Assembly: GCA_035470785.1 (NCBI GenBank)
Contig: DATIQN010000017.1
Coordinates: 1 to 62,202, forward strand
Origin: Croceibacterium_B sp035470785
GTDB taxonomy: Bacteria > Pseudomonadota > Alphaproteobacteria > Sphingomonadales > Sphingomonadaceae
Direction of reading: 5' to 3'
DNA: 62,202 nt
Part shown: positions 1-8,598 of the stretch, piece by piece
Position numbering within the stretch: position 1 is the first letter of the stretch
How the letters are laid out: every line of letters starts with the position of its first letter
Position numbers and translations under genes: made by a program
Notes under the pieces: model-generated
Database searches by the model: none
The model's input: only the letters and a program-made list of their open reading frames with translations
Told to the model about the DNA's origin: nothing

Positions 1-1
1 C

Positions 2-691
2 CATCCGGCGCCCGCCAAGGGCTTCATTGCCCTCATCGCCGAGGCGTTCTCCTCGAAGTGGGCGCTGTTCGGCGGCTTGGCGATCTTCCTCTACGTCGGC
101 GCCGAAGTTTCGATCGGCAGCCAGATGGCGCTGTTCCTCAATTCGAACGCGATCTGGGGTCAGTCCGACCTGCCCTTCACCGTTCCCCTGCTCAGCGACG
201 CGATGGGCAGCGACGGTGTCTCGGGCGTAAGCCTGCAGGAAGCCGGCAAGGCGGTGACATTCTATTGGGGCGGCGCGATGGTGGGCCGCGCGGTCGGCTC
301 GGCGCTGCTCGCCAAGTTCGAGGCGCCGCGGCTGCTCGCCTTCTTCACCGCCGTTGCCTGCGCGATGTGCCTCTACGTGTTCGCGTTCGGCGGCGTCAGC
401 GCCGGCTTCGTCGCACTCGGCATCGGGCTGTTCAACTCGATCATGTTCCCGGTGATCTTCACCCTGACGCTCGACCGCTCGTCCGCCACGCAGGAAGCGA
501 CGTCCGGGCTGCTATGTACGGCGATCGTCGGCGGCGCTTTCGTCCCGCTGGTGGTCGGCGCGGTGGCCGACAAGGCGGGATACGTGATGGCGTTCCTCGT
601 CCCGGCGGCGTGCTACCTAGTGCTGTGGACATTCGCCATCTTGGCGGACCGCACGAAGGCGAGGCGTAAGGCGGAACCGGTCGCGCATTGA
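2..691 (+). CDS. Sugar MFS transporter, FucP-like (5' truncated by window)
   Basis: This is the C-terminal part of a major facilitator superfamily permease in the inner membrane. The reading frame is open from the first bases of the window, so the true start lies upstream. A YVGAEVSIGS segment near the visible start is typical of the FucP/glucose-galactose proton-symporter branch. It is followed by about five hydrophobic helices and a short basic tail. The substrate cannot be fixed from this fragment; fucose, glucose/galactose or N-acetylglucosamine are possible. It ends 44 bases before hmgA, so co-transcription with the homogentisate genes is possible but not shown. Confidence 0.8.
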   Translation, partial: HPAPAKGFIALIAEAFSSKWALFGGLAIFLYVGAEVSIGSQMALFLNSNAIWGQSDLPFTVPLLSDAMGSDGVSGVSLQEAGKAVTFYWGGAMVGRAVGSALLAKFEAPRLLAFFTAVACAMCLYVFAFGGVSAGFVALGIGLFNSIMFPVIFTLTLDRSSATQEATSGLLCTAIVGGAFVPLVVGAVADKAGYVMAFLVPAACYLVLWTFAILADRTKARRKAEPVAH

Positions 692-735
692 TTTGCGTCG
701 CCAAGCCCCATATCGGGGACCCAGGAGATAGTTTC

Positions 736-2016
736 ATGGCTAACTATCATACCGGGTTCGGCAATCACTTCGCCAGCGAGGCCGTCGCGGGCGCGCTGCC
801 GGTCGGGCGCAACAGCCCGCAGACACCGCCGTTCGGGCTCTATGCCGAGCAGTTCTCGACCACAGCCTTCCCCATGCCGCGTGCGTATAACCGGCGTAGC
901 TGGCTCTACCGCCTGCGCCCAATGGCCGAGCACGCGCCGTTCGAGCCGCTCGCATCTTTCGAGGCGCTGCGCAGCGCGCCGTTCAGCGACCCCGTCAGCC
1001 CCAATCGTCTGCGCTGGGATCCCTTGCCCGAAGCCAAGGGCGACTGGCTCGACGGGCTGATCACGTACGGCGGTAACGGCGATGTCGGCACAGGTGCAGG
1101 TATCGGGATCCACCTCTATTCGGCGAACCGTTCGATGGAGCGCCGCGTGTTTCAGGACAGCGACGGCGAACTGCTGATCGTGCCGCAACACGGCACGTTG
1201 CACGTGACGACCGAACTCGGCCGGATCGACCTGCCGCCCGGGCACATCGCGCTGATCCCGCGCGGCCTGCGCTTCGCGGTCGCGCTCGATGGCCCCAGCC
1301 GCGGCTACGTCTGCGAGAACTACGGAGCGCCGTTCCAGCTGCCCGACCTTGGCCCGATCGGCTCCAACGGCCTCGCCAATCCGCGCGACTTCGAAACCCC
1401 GGTCGCGTGGTTCGAGGACGTCGAGGGCGAATACGAGATCGTCCAGAGATTCCAGGGCCGCCTGTGGCGCACCACGATCGGCCATTCGCCGTTCGACGTC
1501 GTCGCTTGGCACGGCAATTCTGCGCCCTGCCGGTACGACCTGGCGAGGTTCAACACCATCGGCACGGTCAGCTTCGACCACCCCGACCCGTCGATCTTCA
1601 CGGTGCTCACGTCGCCCGGCGAAATCGCCGGCACCGCCAACTGCGACTTCGTGATCTTCCCGCCGCGCTGGATGGTCGCCGAGGACACCTTCCGTCCGCC
1701 GTGGTTCCACCGCAACGTGATGAGCGAGTTTATGGGTCTGGTCCACGGCGCCTACGACGCCAAGGAAGGCGGCGGGTTCGAGCCGGGCGGCGCGAGCTTG
1801 CATAACCAGATGAACGGCCACGGCCCCGACGCCGAAACGCATCGCCGGGCGAGCACTACGGAGCTCAAGCCGCTCAAGCTTGCCGACACCCTCGCCTTCA
1901 TGTTCGAAAGCCGCTGGGTCATCCGGCCTACCGAAGCCGCGATGAAACTGCCGGGACTTCAGACGGATTACGACGACTGCTGGCAAGGTTTCGAGAAAGC
2001 GAAGTTGCCCGAATGA
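736..2016 (+). CDS. hmgA: Homogentisate 1,2-dioxygenase
   Basis: This enzyme opens the aromatic ring of homogentisate with O2 to give 4-maleylacetoacetate in tyrosine/phenylalanine catabolism. The 426-residue protein has the normal family length and opens with the characteristic YHTGFGNHF segment. The expected Fe(II) ligands are visible as His325 and Glu331 in WFHRNVMSE and His356 in SLHNQMNGHG, with the proton-accepting His at 282 in FDHPDPSIF. I chose the ATG at 736 because AGGAG lies at 723-727 and the family N-terminus begins there. An in-frame GTG/ATT-type extension back to 688 has no such support. The stop overlaps the fahA start (ATGA). Confidence 0.97.
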   Translation: MANYHTGFGNHFASEAVAGALPVGRNSPQTPPFGLYAEQFSTTAFPMPRAYNRRSWLYRLRPMAEHAPFEPLASFEALRSAPFSDPVSPNRLRWDPLPEAKGDWLDGLITYGGNGDVGTGAGIGIHLYSANRSMERRVFQDSDGELLIVPQHGTLHVTTELGRIDLPPGHIALIPRGLRFAVALDGPSRGYVCENYGAPFQLPDLGPIGSNGLANPRDFETPVAWFEDVEGEYEIVQRFQGRLWRTTIGHSPFDVVAWHGNSAPCRYDLARFNTIGTVSFDHPDPSIFTVLTSPGEIAGTANCDFVIFPPRWMVAEDTFRPPWFHRNVMSEFMGLVHGAYDAKEGGGFEPGGASLHNQMNGHGPDAETHRRASTTELKPLKLADTLAFMFESRWVIRPTEAAMKLPGLQTDYDDCWQGFEKAKLPE

Positions 2017-3305
2017 TAAGCGCCAACGAAACCCACGATCCGCACGCGACGAGCTGGGTCGACGGCGCGGACGGCCATCCGGAGTTCCCGGTGCAGAACC
2101 TTCCAGTCGGCGTGTTCTCTCCTCCTGGCGGCGGCAAGCGCGGCGGAGTGGCGATCGGCGATTTCGTGCTCGACCTGGCCGCCGTCGCGGGCCTTCTGGA
2201 ACGCGAAGCGTCCGACGCGGCAAGGCTCGCTTGGGGCGACACGCTCAACGCGCTTTTCGCCGACGGCAACCAGGCCGCAGATGCCTTGCGCCGAGGCGTT
2301 TTCGAGCTTCTGACGAACACCTCAAATAAACGTGAGGTTGCCTCCGCGCTCATTCCGGCGAGCGATTGCCGGCTGCATTTGCCTTTTGCCGTCGGCGATT
2401 ACACCGACTTCTACACGGGCATTCATCACGCGGAAAATGTCGGCAAGCAGTTCCGCCCCGACAACCCGCTGCTGCCCAACTACAAGTACGTCCCGATCGG
2501 CTATCACGGGCGCGCCAGCTCGATCCGCCCGAGCGGCGGTGACGTTCGGCGCCCACTGGGCCAGCGCAAGAACCCGGACGGCGACATGCCCCTGTTCGGC
2601 CCTTCGCAGCGGCTCGATTACGAGCTGGAAATGGGCGTGTGGACCAGCGGATCGAATGAGCTCGGCAGCGACATCAAGATCGCCGAGGCGGCTGACCACA
2701 TCGCTGGCCTGTGCCTGCTCAACGACTGGTCGGCTCGCGACCTGCAGGCGTGGGAGTACCAGCCCCTCGGCCCGTTCCTGGCCAAGAACTTCCATTCGAC
2801 CGTCTCGCCGTGGGTCGTGACGAGCGCCGCGCTCGCGCCGTTTCGCATTCCACAGCCGCCGCGGCCGGAGGACGATCCCCCGCCGCTGCCTTACCTGCTC
2901 GATGCGGACGATCAGGCGCACGGCGCCTATGCGATCGAGATGGAGGTTCGCCTGCTCACCGCAAAGATGCGCGACGCCGGACTGGCACCCGAACGTCTCA
3001 GCAGGGGGCCGATGACGGCCATGTATTGGACCGCCGCGCAGCTCGTCGCCCATCACACGGTCAACGGCTGCAATCTCCAGCCAGGCGACCTGCTCGGCAC
3101 CGGCACCTTGTCGGGCGAGGCGCGCGACACCTTAGGCAGCCTGATCGAGCTTTCCGAAGGTGGCAAGCGCCCGCTCACCCTCGCGAATGGCGAAACCCGC
3201 AGCTTCCTCGAGGACGGCGACGAGGTGATCATGACCGCCCACGCAGCATGCGAGGGCTTTCGTTCGATCGGCTTCGGCGAATGCCGCGGGCGAATCGCAG
3301 GATGA
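2013..3305 (+). CDS. fahA: Fumarylacetoacetase
   Basis: It hydrolyses fumarylacetoacetate to fumarate and acetoacetate, the last step of homogentisate degradation. The 430-residue protein has the two-domain FAH layout. The metal-binding acids can be placed at Asp132 (YTDFYTGIHH), Glu204 and Glu206 (YELEMGVW) and Asp238 (LLNDWSARD). The ATG overlaps the hmgA stop and its own stop overlaps the maiA start, so the three genes are translationally coupled. The gene order hmgA-fahA-maiA places the isomerase last, although it acts second in the pathway. Confidence 0.96.
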   Translation: MISANETHDPHATSWVDGADGHPEFPVQNLPVGVFSPPGGGKRGGVAIGDFVLDLAAVAGLLEREASDAARLAWGDTLNALFADGNQAADALRRGVFELLTNTSNKREVASALIPASDCRLHLPFAVGDYTDFYTGIHHAENVGKQFRPDNPLLPNYKYVPIGYHGRASSIRPSGGDVRRPLGQRKNPDGDMPLFGPSQRLDYELEMGVWTSGSNELGSDIKIAEAADHIAGLCLLNDWSARDLQAWEYQPLGPFLAKNFHSTVSPWVVTSAALAPFRIPQPPRPEDDPPPLPYLLDADDQAHGAYAIEMEVRLLTAKMRDAGLAPERLSRGPMTAMYWTAAQLVAHHTVNGCNLQPGDLLGTGTLSGEARDTLGSLIELSEGGKRPLTLANGETRSFLEDGDEVIMTAHAACEGFRSIGFGECRGRIAG

Positions 3306-3991
3306 ACAACGCGCTGGTCCTCCACGGCTACTGGCGCTCGGGCACCAGCTACCGCACCCGCATCGCGCTCAACATCAAAGGCGTGGCTTACGAGCAGGCG
3401 CCGGTCGACCTGCGCGCCGGCGAACAGAAGTCTGAAGCGTATCATGCGCTCAATCCGCAAGGGCTGGTCCCGGCGCTCGAGACCGCCGACGGCGTGCTCA
3501 CCCAGTCCTCGGCGATCCTCGAATGGCTCGAGGAACGCTATCCCGAGCCGCACCTGCTGCCGTCCGCACCGGGCGAGCGGGCGATCGTGCGCGCGATGGC
3601 GATGGCGGTCGCCTGCGACATCCATCCGTTAGGCAACCTGCGCGTGCTGAAGTACCTCAAGCATCCACTCGGCCACGAGCAGCCGGCGATCGATTCGTGG
3701 ATCGCGCACTGGATCCCCGAGGGGTTCGCGGCGCTCGAGGCGATGATCGCGCGCCACGGGGGGCGATTCATCTTCGGCGACAGCCTGACGCTGGCCGATT
3801 GCCACCTGGTGCCGCAGTTCTACGCTGCCGAGCGATATGGGATCGATTGTTCTGCCTATCCTCGCCTGGTCGAATCGGCGCGCAACGCGATGGCTCAAGA
3901 ACCGGTCCGCCGCGCCCATCCGGACCTTCAGCCGGACGCCGATCCGGAGGGAAAAGCGCGGAAATCAAGTGTGCGACTCAAATCGCTTTGA
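3302..3991 (+). CDS. maiA: Maleylacetoacetate isomerase (zeta-class GST)
   Basis: This glutathione-dependent cis-trans isomerase turns maleylacetoacetate into fumarylacetoacetate. The 229-residue protein has an N-terminal thioredoxin-like GST domain (YWRSGTSYRTRIALNIKG, then NPQGLVPALE and the glutathione-contacting QSSAILEWLEE). A helical domain follows with DSLTLADCHLVPQ. The usual SSCS/SSSS active-site segment reads SGTS here; the Ser/Thr character is kept. The ATG overlaps the fahA stop. The C-terminal extension after about residue 210 is basic and is not part of the fold. Confidence 0.93.
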   Translation: MNNALVLHGYWRSGTSYRTRIALNIKGVAYEQAPVDLRAGEQKSEAYHALNPQGLVPALETADGVLTQSSAILEWLEERYPEPHLLPSAPGERAIVRAMAMAVACDIHPLGNLRVLKYLKHPLGHEQPAIDSWIAHWIPEGFAALEAMIARHGGRFIFGDSLTLADCHLVPQFYAAERYGIDCSAYPRLVESARNAMAQEPVRRAHPDLQPDADPEGKARKSSVRLKSL

Positions 3992-4062
3992 GGCCGCCAC
4001 AATTTCGTCTAATTGTCCGGCCGCGCCACAGTGGCGCCACAGGGTTCCTTAGGGGAGTTAAT

Positions 4063-4293
4063 ATGCGCAAACTGGTACTCGGACTTTCGGCCGCCATGCT
4101 CGTCACCGGCCTCGCCGCTTGCAACAAGACCGAAGAATCGACCGCGACGACCGAAGCGACGACCGAAGCCGCGCCCGCAATGGACACGGCAGCGACTGCG
4201 GCTTCGACCGAGGTCACCTCGGCCGGCACGTCGGCTCCGGCGGCAGACACCGCCACGACCACTTCGACAACTACTGCTTCGACTTCGAAGTAA
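4063..4293 (+). CDS. Small Thr/Ala-rich lipoprotein
   Basis: The predicted product is a 76-residue lipoprotein of unknown function. A lipoprotein signal peptide ends in LAAC with the acylated Cys at position 20. After it the sequence is almost entirely Thr, Ala, Ser and Glu (repeated TTEATTEA-like units and a run of Thr/Ser at the end), so it is probably unstructured. An AGGGGAG ribosome site lies about 6 bases before the ATG, and a strong hairpin terminator follows the stop. It stands 71 bases after maiA and may have its own promoter. Nothing in the sequence assigns a role. Confidence 0.75.
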   Translation: MRKLVLGLSAAMLVTGLAACNKTEESTATTEATTEAAPAMDTAATAASTEVTSAGTSAPAADTATTTSTTTASTSK

Positions 4294-4302
4294 TCGTTAG
4301 CG

Positions 4303-4341
4303 AACGGCCGGCTCGCTTCGGCGGCCGGCCGTTTCGTTTTT
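4303..4341 (+). terminator. Rho-independent terminator after the small lipoprotein
   Basis: A perfect 10-bp GC-rich stem (AACGGCCGGC at 4303-4312, GCCGGCCGTT at 4324-4333) is followed by TCGTTTTT. It ends the small lipoprotein transcript. Confidence 0.85.
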
Positions 4342-4393
4342 CTCGATTTGAGAAATTCACGAATGCCCGTCCCGCGCTCGCGCGGACAGGGAG

Positions 4394-4657
4394 CTAGTTC
4401 CGCTTCTGCGGAATCTTAGCCAGCTTCCCGCTCTTCGCCTTCTTGCGCTTCTTCTTGGACGGCTTGGGCAAATCCTTTCTCAGCACCGCTTCGGCCAGCC
4501 GGCGAACGTCGCTGACACGCGCACGCACGGTTCCGGCAAGCACCGCCTTGGCGAGTTGCTTGTCGGTCAACTTGTCGCGATCCTGAATCGAATCAGCCGT
4601 TGCCCTGGCATCCGCCGCACCACTCGCGCTCTTCGCCGCGTCGTTCCGTCCCGCCAT
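4394..4657 (-). CDS. Lys-rich small protein, unknown function
   Basis: An 87-residue protein without a recognised domain. The N-terminal half is Ala/Asp-rich. The middle (DKLTDKQLAKAVLAGTVRARVSDVRRLAEAVLRKD) looks helical and amphipathic. The C-terminus is very basic (KKKRKKAKSGKLAKIPQKRN), suggesting nucleic acid or polyphosphate binding; that is inference only. I chose the ATG at 4657, which has GAGGTAA just upstream. Longer in-frame starts run into the ppx 3' end. It is 85 bases downstream of ppx on the same strand, so it may belong to the ppk-ppx transcript. Confidence 0.6.
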   Translation of the reverse strand: MAGRNDAAKSASGAADARATADSIQDRDKLTDKQLAKAVLAGTVRARVSDVRRLAEAVLRKDLPKPSKKKRKKAKSGKLAKIPQKRN

Positions 4658-4742
4658 TGTTACCTCATGCGCTAGCCCCCCATCCAAGCTGCGCCAACGG
4701 CGGCGCGCTAACAAGGGGGCGTTTCGGCAAGTCACGCCGTTG

Positions 4743-6260
4743 TCAAATCTGCCCTCCGTCGCCGCCGGCGGTCTCGATCGCATGCGAAAGCCCGAGCCAG
4801 CCGGCGAGCATCGCCAGGTCGCCGGCAATGTTGTCGTTGGCCAGCGCCGCGACACCGCTTTCGAATCGCAGAATCAAGCGGTTGTCCGCTCGAACGAGCT
4901 TGCTGCCGGTGAGCGACAGGCGCGAACCCGCGCCGATGCGCCGGCACAGGCGCAACGCCAGGCCCCAACCGATCGCCTCGTAGAGCTGTTCCTCGCTCGC
5001 CAGGGCCAGAAGTTCAGCGCGAAGCCCGGTCTTGCCGCTGGTCGCCGCAAGCGCTGCGGCGATCCGCGCGCGACCGGCCATGTCGAGACCGATCCAGCGC
5101 TTGTGCAGCGCCCAGTCGACCGCGTGGTCGATCCGTATGTTCGGCTCCAGCCGCGCTGCTGCCAGCGCAAGCATCGTCGCCGCGAGCCGCAGCCTCTCGC
5201 CATAGGCGTCGTCGGCCGCGACTGCTTCGGCTGTCCACCCGGCCATCATCGCCGCGCGCGAAGTCGAGCCGCCAAGCGGTTCGGCGAATCGGGCAACCCC
5301 GAGCGACAGGGGATCCTGCTGCCTGGCCACCGCCGGAAGACGCTGATAAAGAAGCCCTTCGCGCAAGCCCCACGATGAAAACACCAACCCGGAAGGCTGC
5401 AGTTCCGCCAACATCACGCGCAGCAACGCCGCCGCATCGGGCAAGGCGTCTGCCCGAACCGACGTGAGGCCCGCCGTATCCTTGAGCATTGTAATGTCGG
5501 AGGCGATAAGCCGCCTCGCTACGATGTCGGCTTCGTCGGGAGCGAGCTCGAATCCGTGACTGTCGGTCAGCGGCGAGCCGGCATGCAGCATCGCCGTTCG
5601 CGCGAATGCTCGCCAGGTGCCGCCGACGAGATATAGCGGTCCCGAATGCGCGACGGCCCAACCGACCTTGGCGAACGATTTGTGCACGAAGCCCTTGAAA
5701 GAACGCGAACCCTTCTTGCGCAGGGACTCGAGCCGCAGAGTTCCGAACGGCAGGCTGACGCCCTGGTGGGCGAGCCCATCTTCCACGCAGACCAGCTCGA
5801 GACTGCCGCCGCCAAGGTCGGCGACCACGCCATGCGCGTCGGGAAAGGCGGCAATAACGCCCGCTGCCGCGGCGACGGCTTCCTCCCCACCCGACAACAG
5901 CCGAGGCGCGAAACCGATTTCGCGCACCCGCTCGAGAAACGCGGCCCCGTTTTCGGCATCTCGCGCGGCCGCGGTGGCCACGACAATGACCTCGCTTACA
6001 CCGAGCGACTGCAGGAGAAGGTGGAACCGCCGCAAGCCAGCAAGCGCGATCTCCTGCGCCTTGTCCGAAATGCGCCCGGTGGCGGCGAGATCGCGGCCGA
6101 GCCGGGCAGTGACCTTCTCGTTGAGGAGCGTCTCAGGCACGCGTCCCGAGCCGGTGTAGACCACCATGCGCACTGTGTTCGAGCCGATGTCGACGACCAC
6201 GCAATCCGAAGCATCGCCAACCGCCTGCCCGCGGCCCCTGCGATTGAAGATGGGTGTCAC
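4743..6260 (-). CDS. ppx: Exopolyphosphatase, Ppx/GppA family
   Basis: It hydrolyses terminal phosphates from polyphosphate (or pppGpp, in GppA-type members). The 505-residue protein has the actin-like ATPase fold with the first phosphate loop in VVVDIGSNTVRMVVY and the second in VADLGGGSLELV. An HD-like helical C-terminal region follows. The start is a GTG that overlaps the ppk stop (GTGA), so translation is coupled to the polymer-making enzyme. Pairing synthesis and breakdown of polyphosphate in one operon beside the phosphate uptake genes fits phosphate storage. Ppx versus GppA activity cannot be separated by sight. Confidence 0.9.
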   Translation of the reverse strand: MTPIFNRRGRGQAVGDASDCVVVDIGSNTVRMVVYTGSGRVPETLLNEKVTARLGRDLAATGRISDKAQEIALAGLRRFHLLLQSLGVSEVIVVATAAARDAENGAAFLERVREIGFAPRLLSGGEEAVAAAAGVIAAFPDAHGVVADLGGGSLELVCVEDGLAHQGVSLPFGTLRLESLRKKGSRSFKGFVHKSFAKVGWAVAHSGPLYLVGGTWRAFARTAMLHAGSPLTDSHGFELAPDEADIVARRLIASDITMLKDTAGLTSVRADALPDAAALLRVMLAELQPSGLVFSSWGLREGLLYQRLPAVARQQDPLSLGVARFAEPLGGSTSRAAMMAGWTAEAVAADDAYGERLRLAATMLALAAARLEPNIRIDHAVDWALHKRWIGLDMAGRARIAAALAATSGKTGLRAELLALASEEQLYEAIGWGLALRLCRRIGAGSRLSLTGSKLVRADNRLILRFESGVAALANDNIAGDLAMLAGWLGLSHAIETAGGDGGQI

Positions 6261-8494
6261 TGCGCCCGCTTGCGCAGGATCAGCGTGGGCACGCCCTTTT
6301 CGGCCAGCGCGGTGCCGCGGCCCGACAGCGACGGGTTCTGCATGAAGTACTCGTGGCAGTTGAAGCCCTCGTCGACAACCTCGACGCGATGATATTCGCC
6401 GTCGGCGTCGAGCACCCAGCTCAATTCTTCGTCGAGCAGGTTGGCCAGCATGACCTGCTGCAAGACTTGCTCGTGGACGGTGCGATTGCGGATCGGCACC
6501 AGCGCCTCGACCCGCCGGTCGAGATTGCGCGACATCGCGTCGGCCGAACTGATGAACACCTTGGCCCGGGCGCTCGGCAAGCCATAACCGTTGGCGAAAG
6601 CCCATATCCGGCTGTGCTCGAGGAACCGGCCGATGATCGATTTGACCCGGATGTTCTCCGACAGCCCTTCCACACCCGGGCGCAGGCAGCAGACACCGCG
6701 GATCACCAGAAGGATTTCGACGCCGGCCTGGCTCGCCTCGTAGAGCCGGTCGATGACACCCTTGTTCGTCAGCGCATTGAGCTTGACCCAGATTCCCGCA
6801 GGGCGCCCGGCCTGCTTGTTCTCGATCTCGCGGTCGATCAGCTCGTAAAGCGTCTCGCGCAGATCGAGCGGCGAGATCGAGATGAGCTCGGTCCGCGCAG
6901 GCTGGACGTAGCCCGTGATGAAATTGAACAGCCGCGCGGCGTCGCGGCCAATCCGCGGATCGGCGGTGAAGAAGCTGAAGTCGGTGTAGATTTTCGCCGT
7001 GACCGGATGATAATTGCCGGTGCCGAAGTGACAGTAGGTACGGTAGCCGTCGTCTTCGCGGCGAACCACCATCGAAACCTTCGCGTGGGTCTTCCAGTCG
7101 ACGAAACCATAGATCACCTGAACGCCCGCTCGCTCGAGCTGGCTGGCCCAATGGAGATTCTGCTCCTCGTCGAAACGGGCCTTCAGTTCGACAACCGCGG
7201 TGACTGACTTTCCGGCCTCGGCAGCGGCGATCAGGCCGGCGACGACCGGGGACTGGTTGCCCGCGCGGTAAAGTGTCTGCTTGATCGAAATGACGGCAGG
7301 GTCCTCCGCCGCCTGGCGGATGAAATCGACCACCACCTCGAAGCTTTCGTACGGATGGTGGACGATGAAGTCCTTCTCGCGAATCGCGGCAAAGCAGTCA
7401 CCGTCATGCTCGCGCACGCGTTCCGGATATCTCGGCGTGTAGGGGACGAACTTGAGCTCGGGGCGGTCTTCCTCGACGATCGAGGCGAGGCCGCTGATCC
7501 CGAGCAGACCTTCGCTCTTGGTGACCATCGCCTCGCGTAGTCCCAGGTGCTCGCGCAGCATGGCCTCGGCATCGGGGTCGAACTCGTGATCCAGTTCGAG
7601 CAGGATGACCCGGCCGCGGCGGCGGCGCTGGATCGCGCTGCGGAAGAAGCGGACGAGGTCCTCGGCTTCTTCCTCGATCTCGATGTCGCTGTCGCGCAGG
7701 ACGCGGAATACGCCGTCGCCATCGATCCGAAAGCCGGGAAAGATCAAGCGCGCAAAACGGCCGATAACGCTCTCGATCGGCACGTACGTCGCCTCGTCGC
7801 CCGGTACACGTACGAAGCGCGGCATGGCCTGGGGCACCAGGACCATCTCGAGCAGTTTTGCCTCGTCGGCGCGGCGCGTGAGATTGAACAAGATGCCCAT
7901 CCCGAGGTTGGCGATGAACGGAAACGGATGCGCCGGATCGATCGCCTGCGGCGTGATCACCGGCAGGATATCGTCGATGAAGAATTGCCGGAGCCAGCGC
8001 GCTGCGTCGCCGTCGATGGCTTGCGCGTCGGCGATGCGGATTCCTTCGGCAGCCAGCTTCAGACGCAGCTCGCCGAGCACCTTTTGCTGCAACCTTTCGA
8101 GCCGCCGTACCTTCCTGTGAATCTCCGCAAGCTGTTGTTTCGGCGTCTTGTCGTCGATCGAGCGCGTATCGATGCCGCGTCGTGCCTGTCCGGCCAGGCC
8201 GGCGACGCGTATCATTATGAACTCGTCGAGATTGCTGCCCGAGATCGTCAGGAAGCGGAGCCGCTCAAGCAACGGAAATTCTGTGTTGAAGGCTTCGGCA
8301 AGCACGCGCTCGTTGAACGCCAGCCAGCTCAGTTCGCGATTGAAGTAGAGCGATTCCACGTGCGCCTCGCTCGGAGCGGGCGCGGCGATGCTGACGACAT
8401 CGACCTGCCGGTCACCATCGGCCGACGAGCTTGGCTCAGGCGGCGAGTCGATACGGTCCAAGACGGCTGATTCCTTGTCTTTTCGTGCGCTCAC
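6257..8494 (-). CDS. ppk: Polyphosphate kinase 1
   Basis: It reversibly builds polyphosphate from ATP at the membrane. The 745-residue protein is of usual length, with a poorly conserved 45-residue leader before YFNRELSWLAFNERVL. The catalytic His is His470 in FVDWKTHAKVSMV. Further conserved blocks are SIKQTLYRAG, VELKARFDEEQN, HFGTGNYHPVTAKIYTDFSFFT and the late FLEHSRIW His segment. The gene is divergent from the PhoB-like regulator. A candidate Pho box sits in the 104-base region between them, so phosphate control of ppk is likely. Confidence 0.96.
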   Translation of the reverse strand: MSARKDKESAVLDRIDSPPEPSSSADGDRQVDVVSIAAPAPSEAHVESLYFNRELSWLAFNERVLAEAFNTEFPLLERLRFLTISGSNLDEFIMIRVAGLAGQARRGIDTRSIDDKTPKQQLAEIHRKVRRLERLQQKVLGELRLKLAAEGIRIADAQAIDGDAARWLRQFFIDDILPVITPQAIDPAHPFPFIANLGMGILFNLTRRADEAKLLEMVLVPQAMPRFVRVPGDEATYVPIESVIGRFARLIFPGFRIDGDGVFRVLRDSDIEIEEEAEDLVRFFRSAIQRRRRGRVILLELDHEFDPDAEAMLREHLGLREAMVTKSEGLLGISGLASIVEEDRPELKFVPYTPRYPERVREHDGDCFAAIREKDFIVHHPYESFEVVVDFIRQAAEDPAVISIKQTLYRAGNQSPVVAGLIAAAEAGKSVTAVVELKARFDEEQNLHWASQLERAGVQVIYGFVDWKTHAKVSMVVRREDDGYRTYCHFGTGNYHPVTAKIYTDFSFFTADPRIGRDAARLFNFITGYVQPARTELISISPLDLRETLYELIDREIENKQAGRPAGIWVKLNALTNKGVIDRLYEASQAGVEILLVIRGVCCLRPGVEGLSENIRVKSIIGRFLEHSRIWAFANGYGLPSARAKVFISSADAMSRNLDRRVEALVPIRNRTVHEQVLQQVMLANLLDEELSWVLDADGEYHRVEVVDEGFNCHEYFMQNPSLSGRGTALAEKGVPTLILRKRAQ

Positions 8495-8539
8495 CTAGCA
8501 CTAGATGCGCCGCGAACGGGCGCGAAATTGCATCACCAA

Positions 8540-8557
8540 TCGTCATAAACGAGTCAC
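8540..8557 (+). promoter_or_regulatory. Candidate Pho box between ppk and the PhoB-like gene
   Basis: TCGTCAT-AAAC-GAGTCAC has the 7-4-7 direct-repeat layout of a Pho box (consensus CTGTCAT-N4-CTGTCAT), with GTCA conserved in both halves. It lies 42 bases before the PhoB-like start and 46 bases before the ppk start. It is weaker than the boxes near pstS. Confidence 0.5.
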
Positions 8558-8598
8558 ATCACCATCGCACAACTGCCCTGCGAAGAGGGATTTGCGCG

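Noticed and set aside
613..2223. A 536-codon open frame on the minus strand opposite hmgA
   Set aside because: It is a GC-rich shadow of hmgA: Arg-rich, no domain, and hmgA has all catalytic residues in the other strand.
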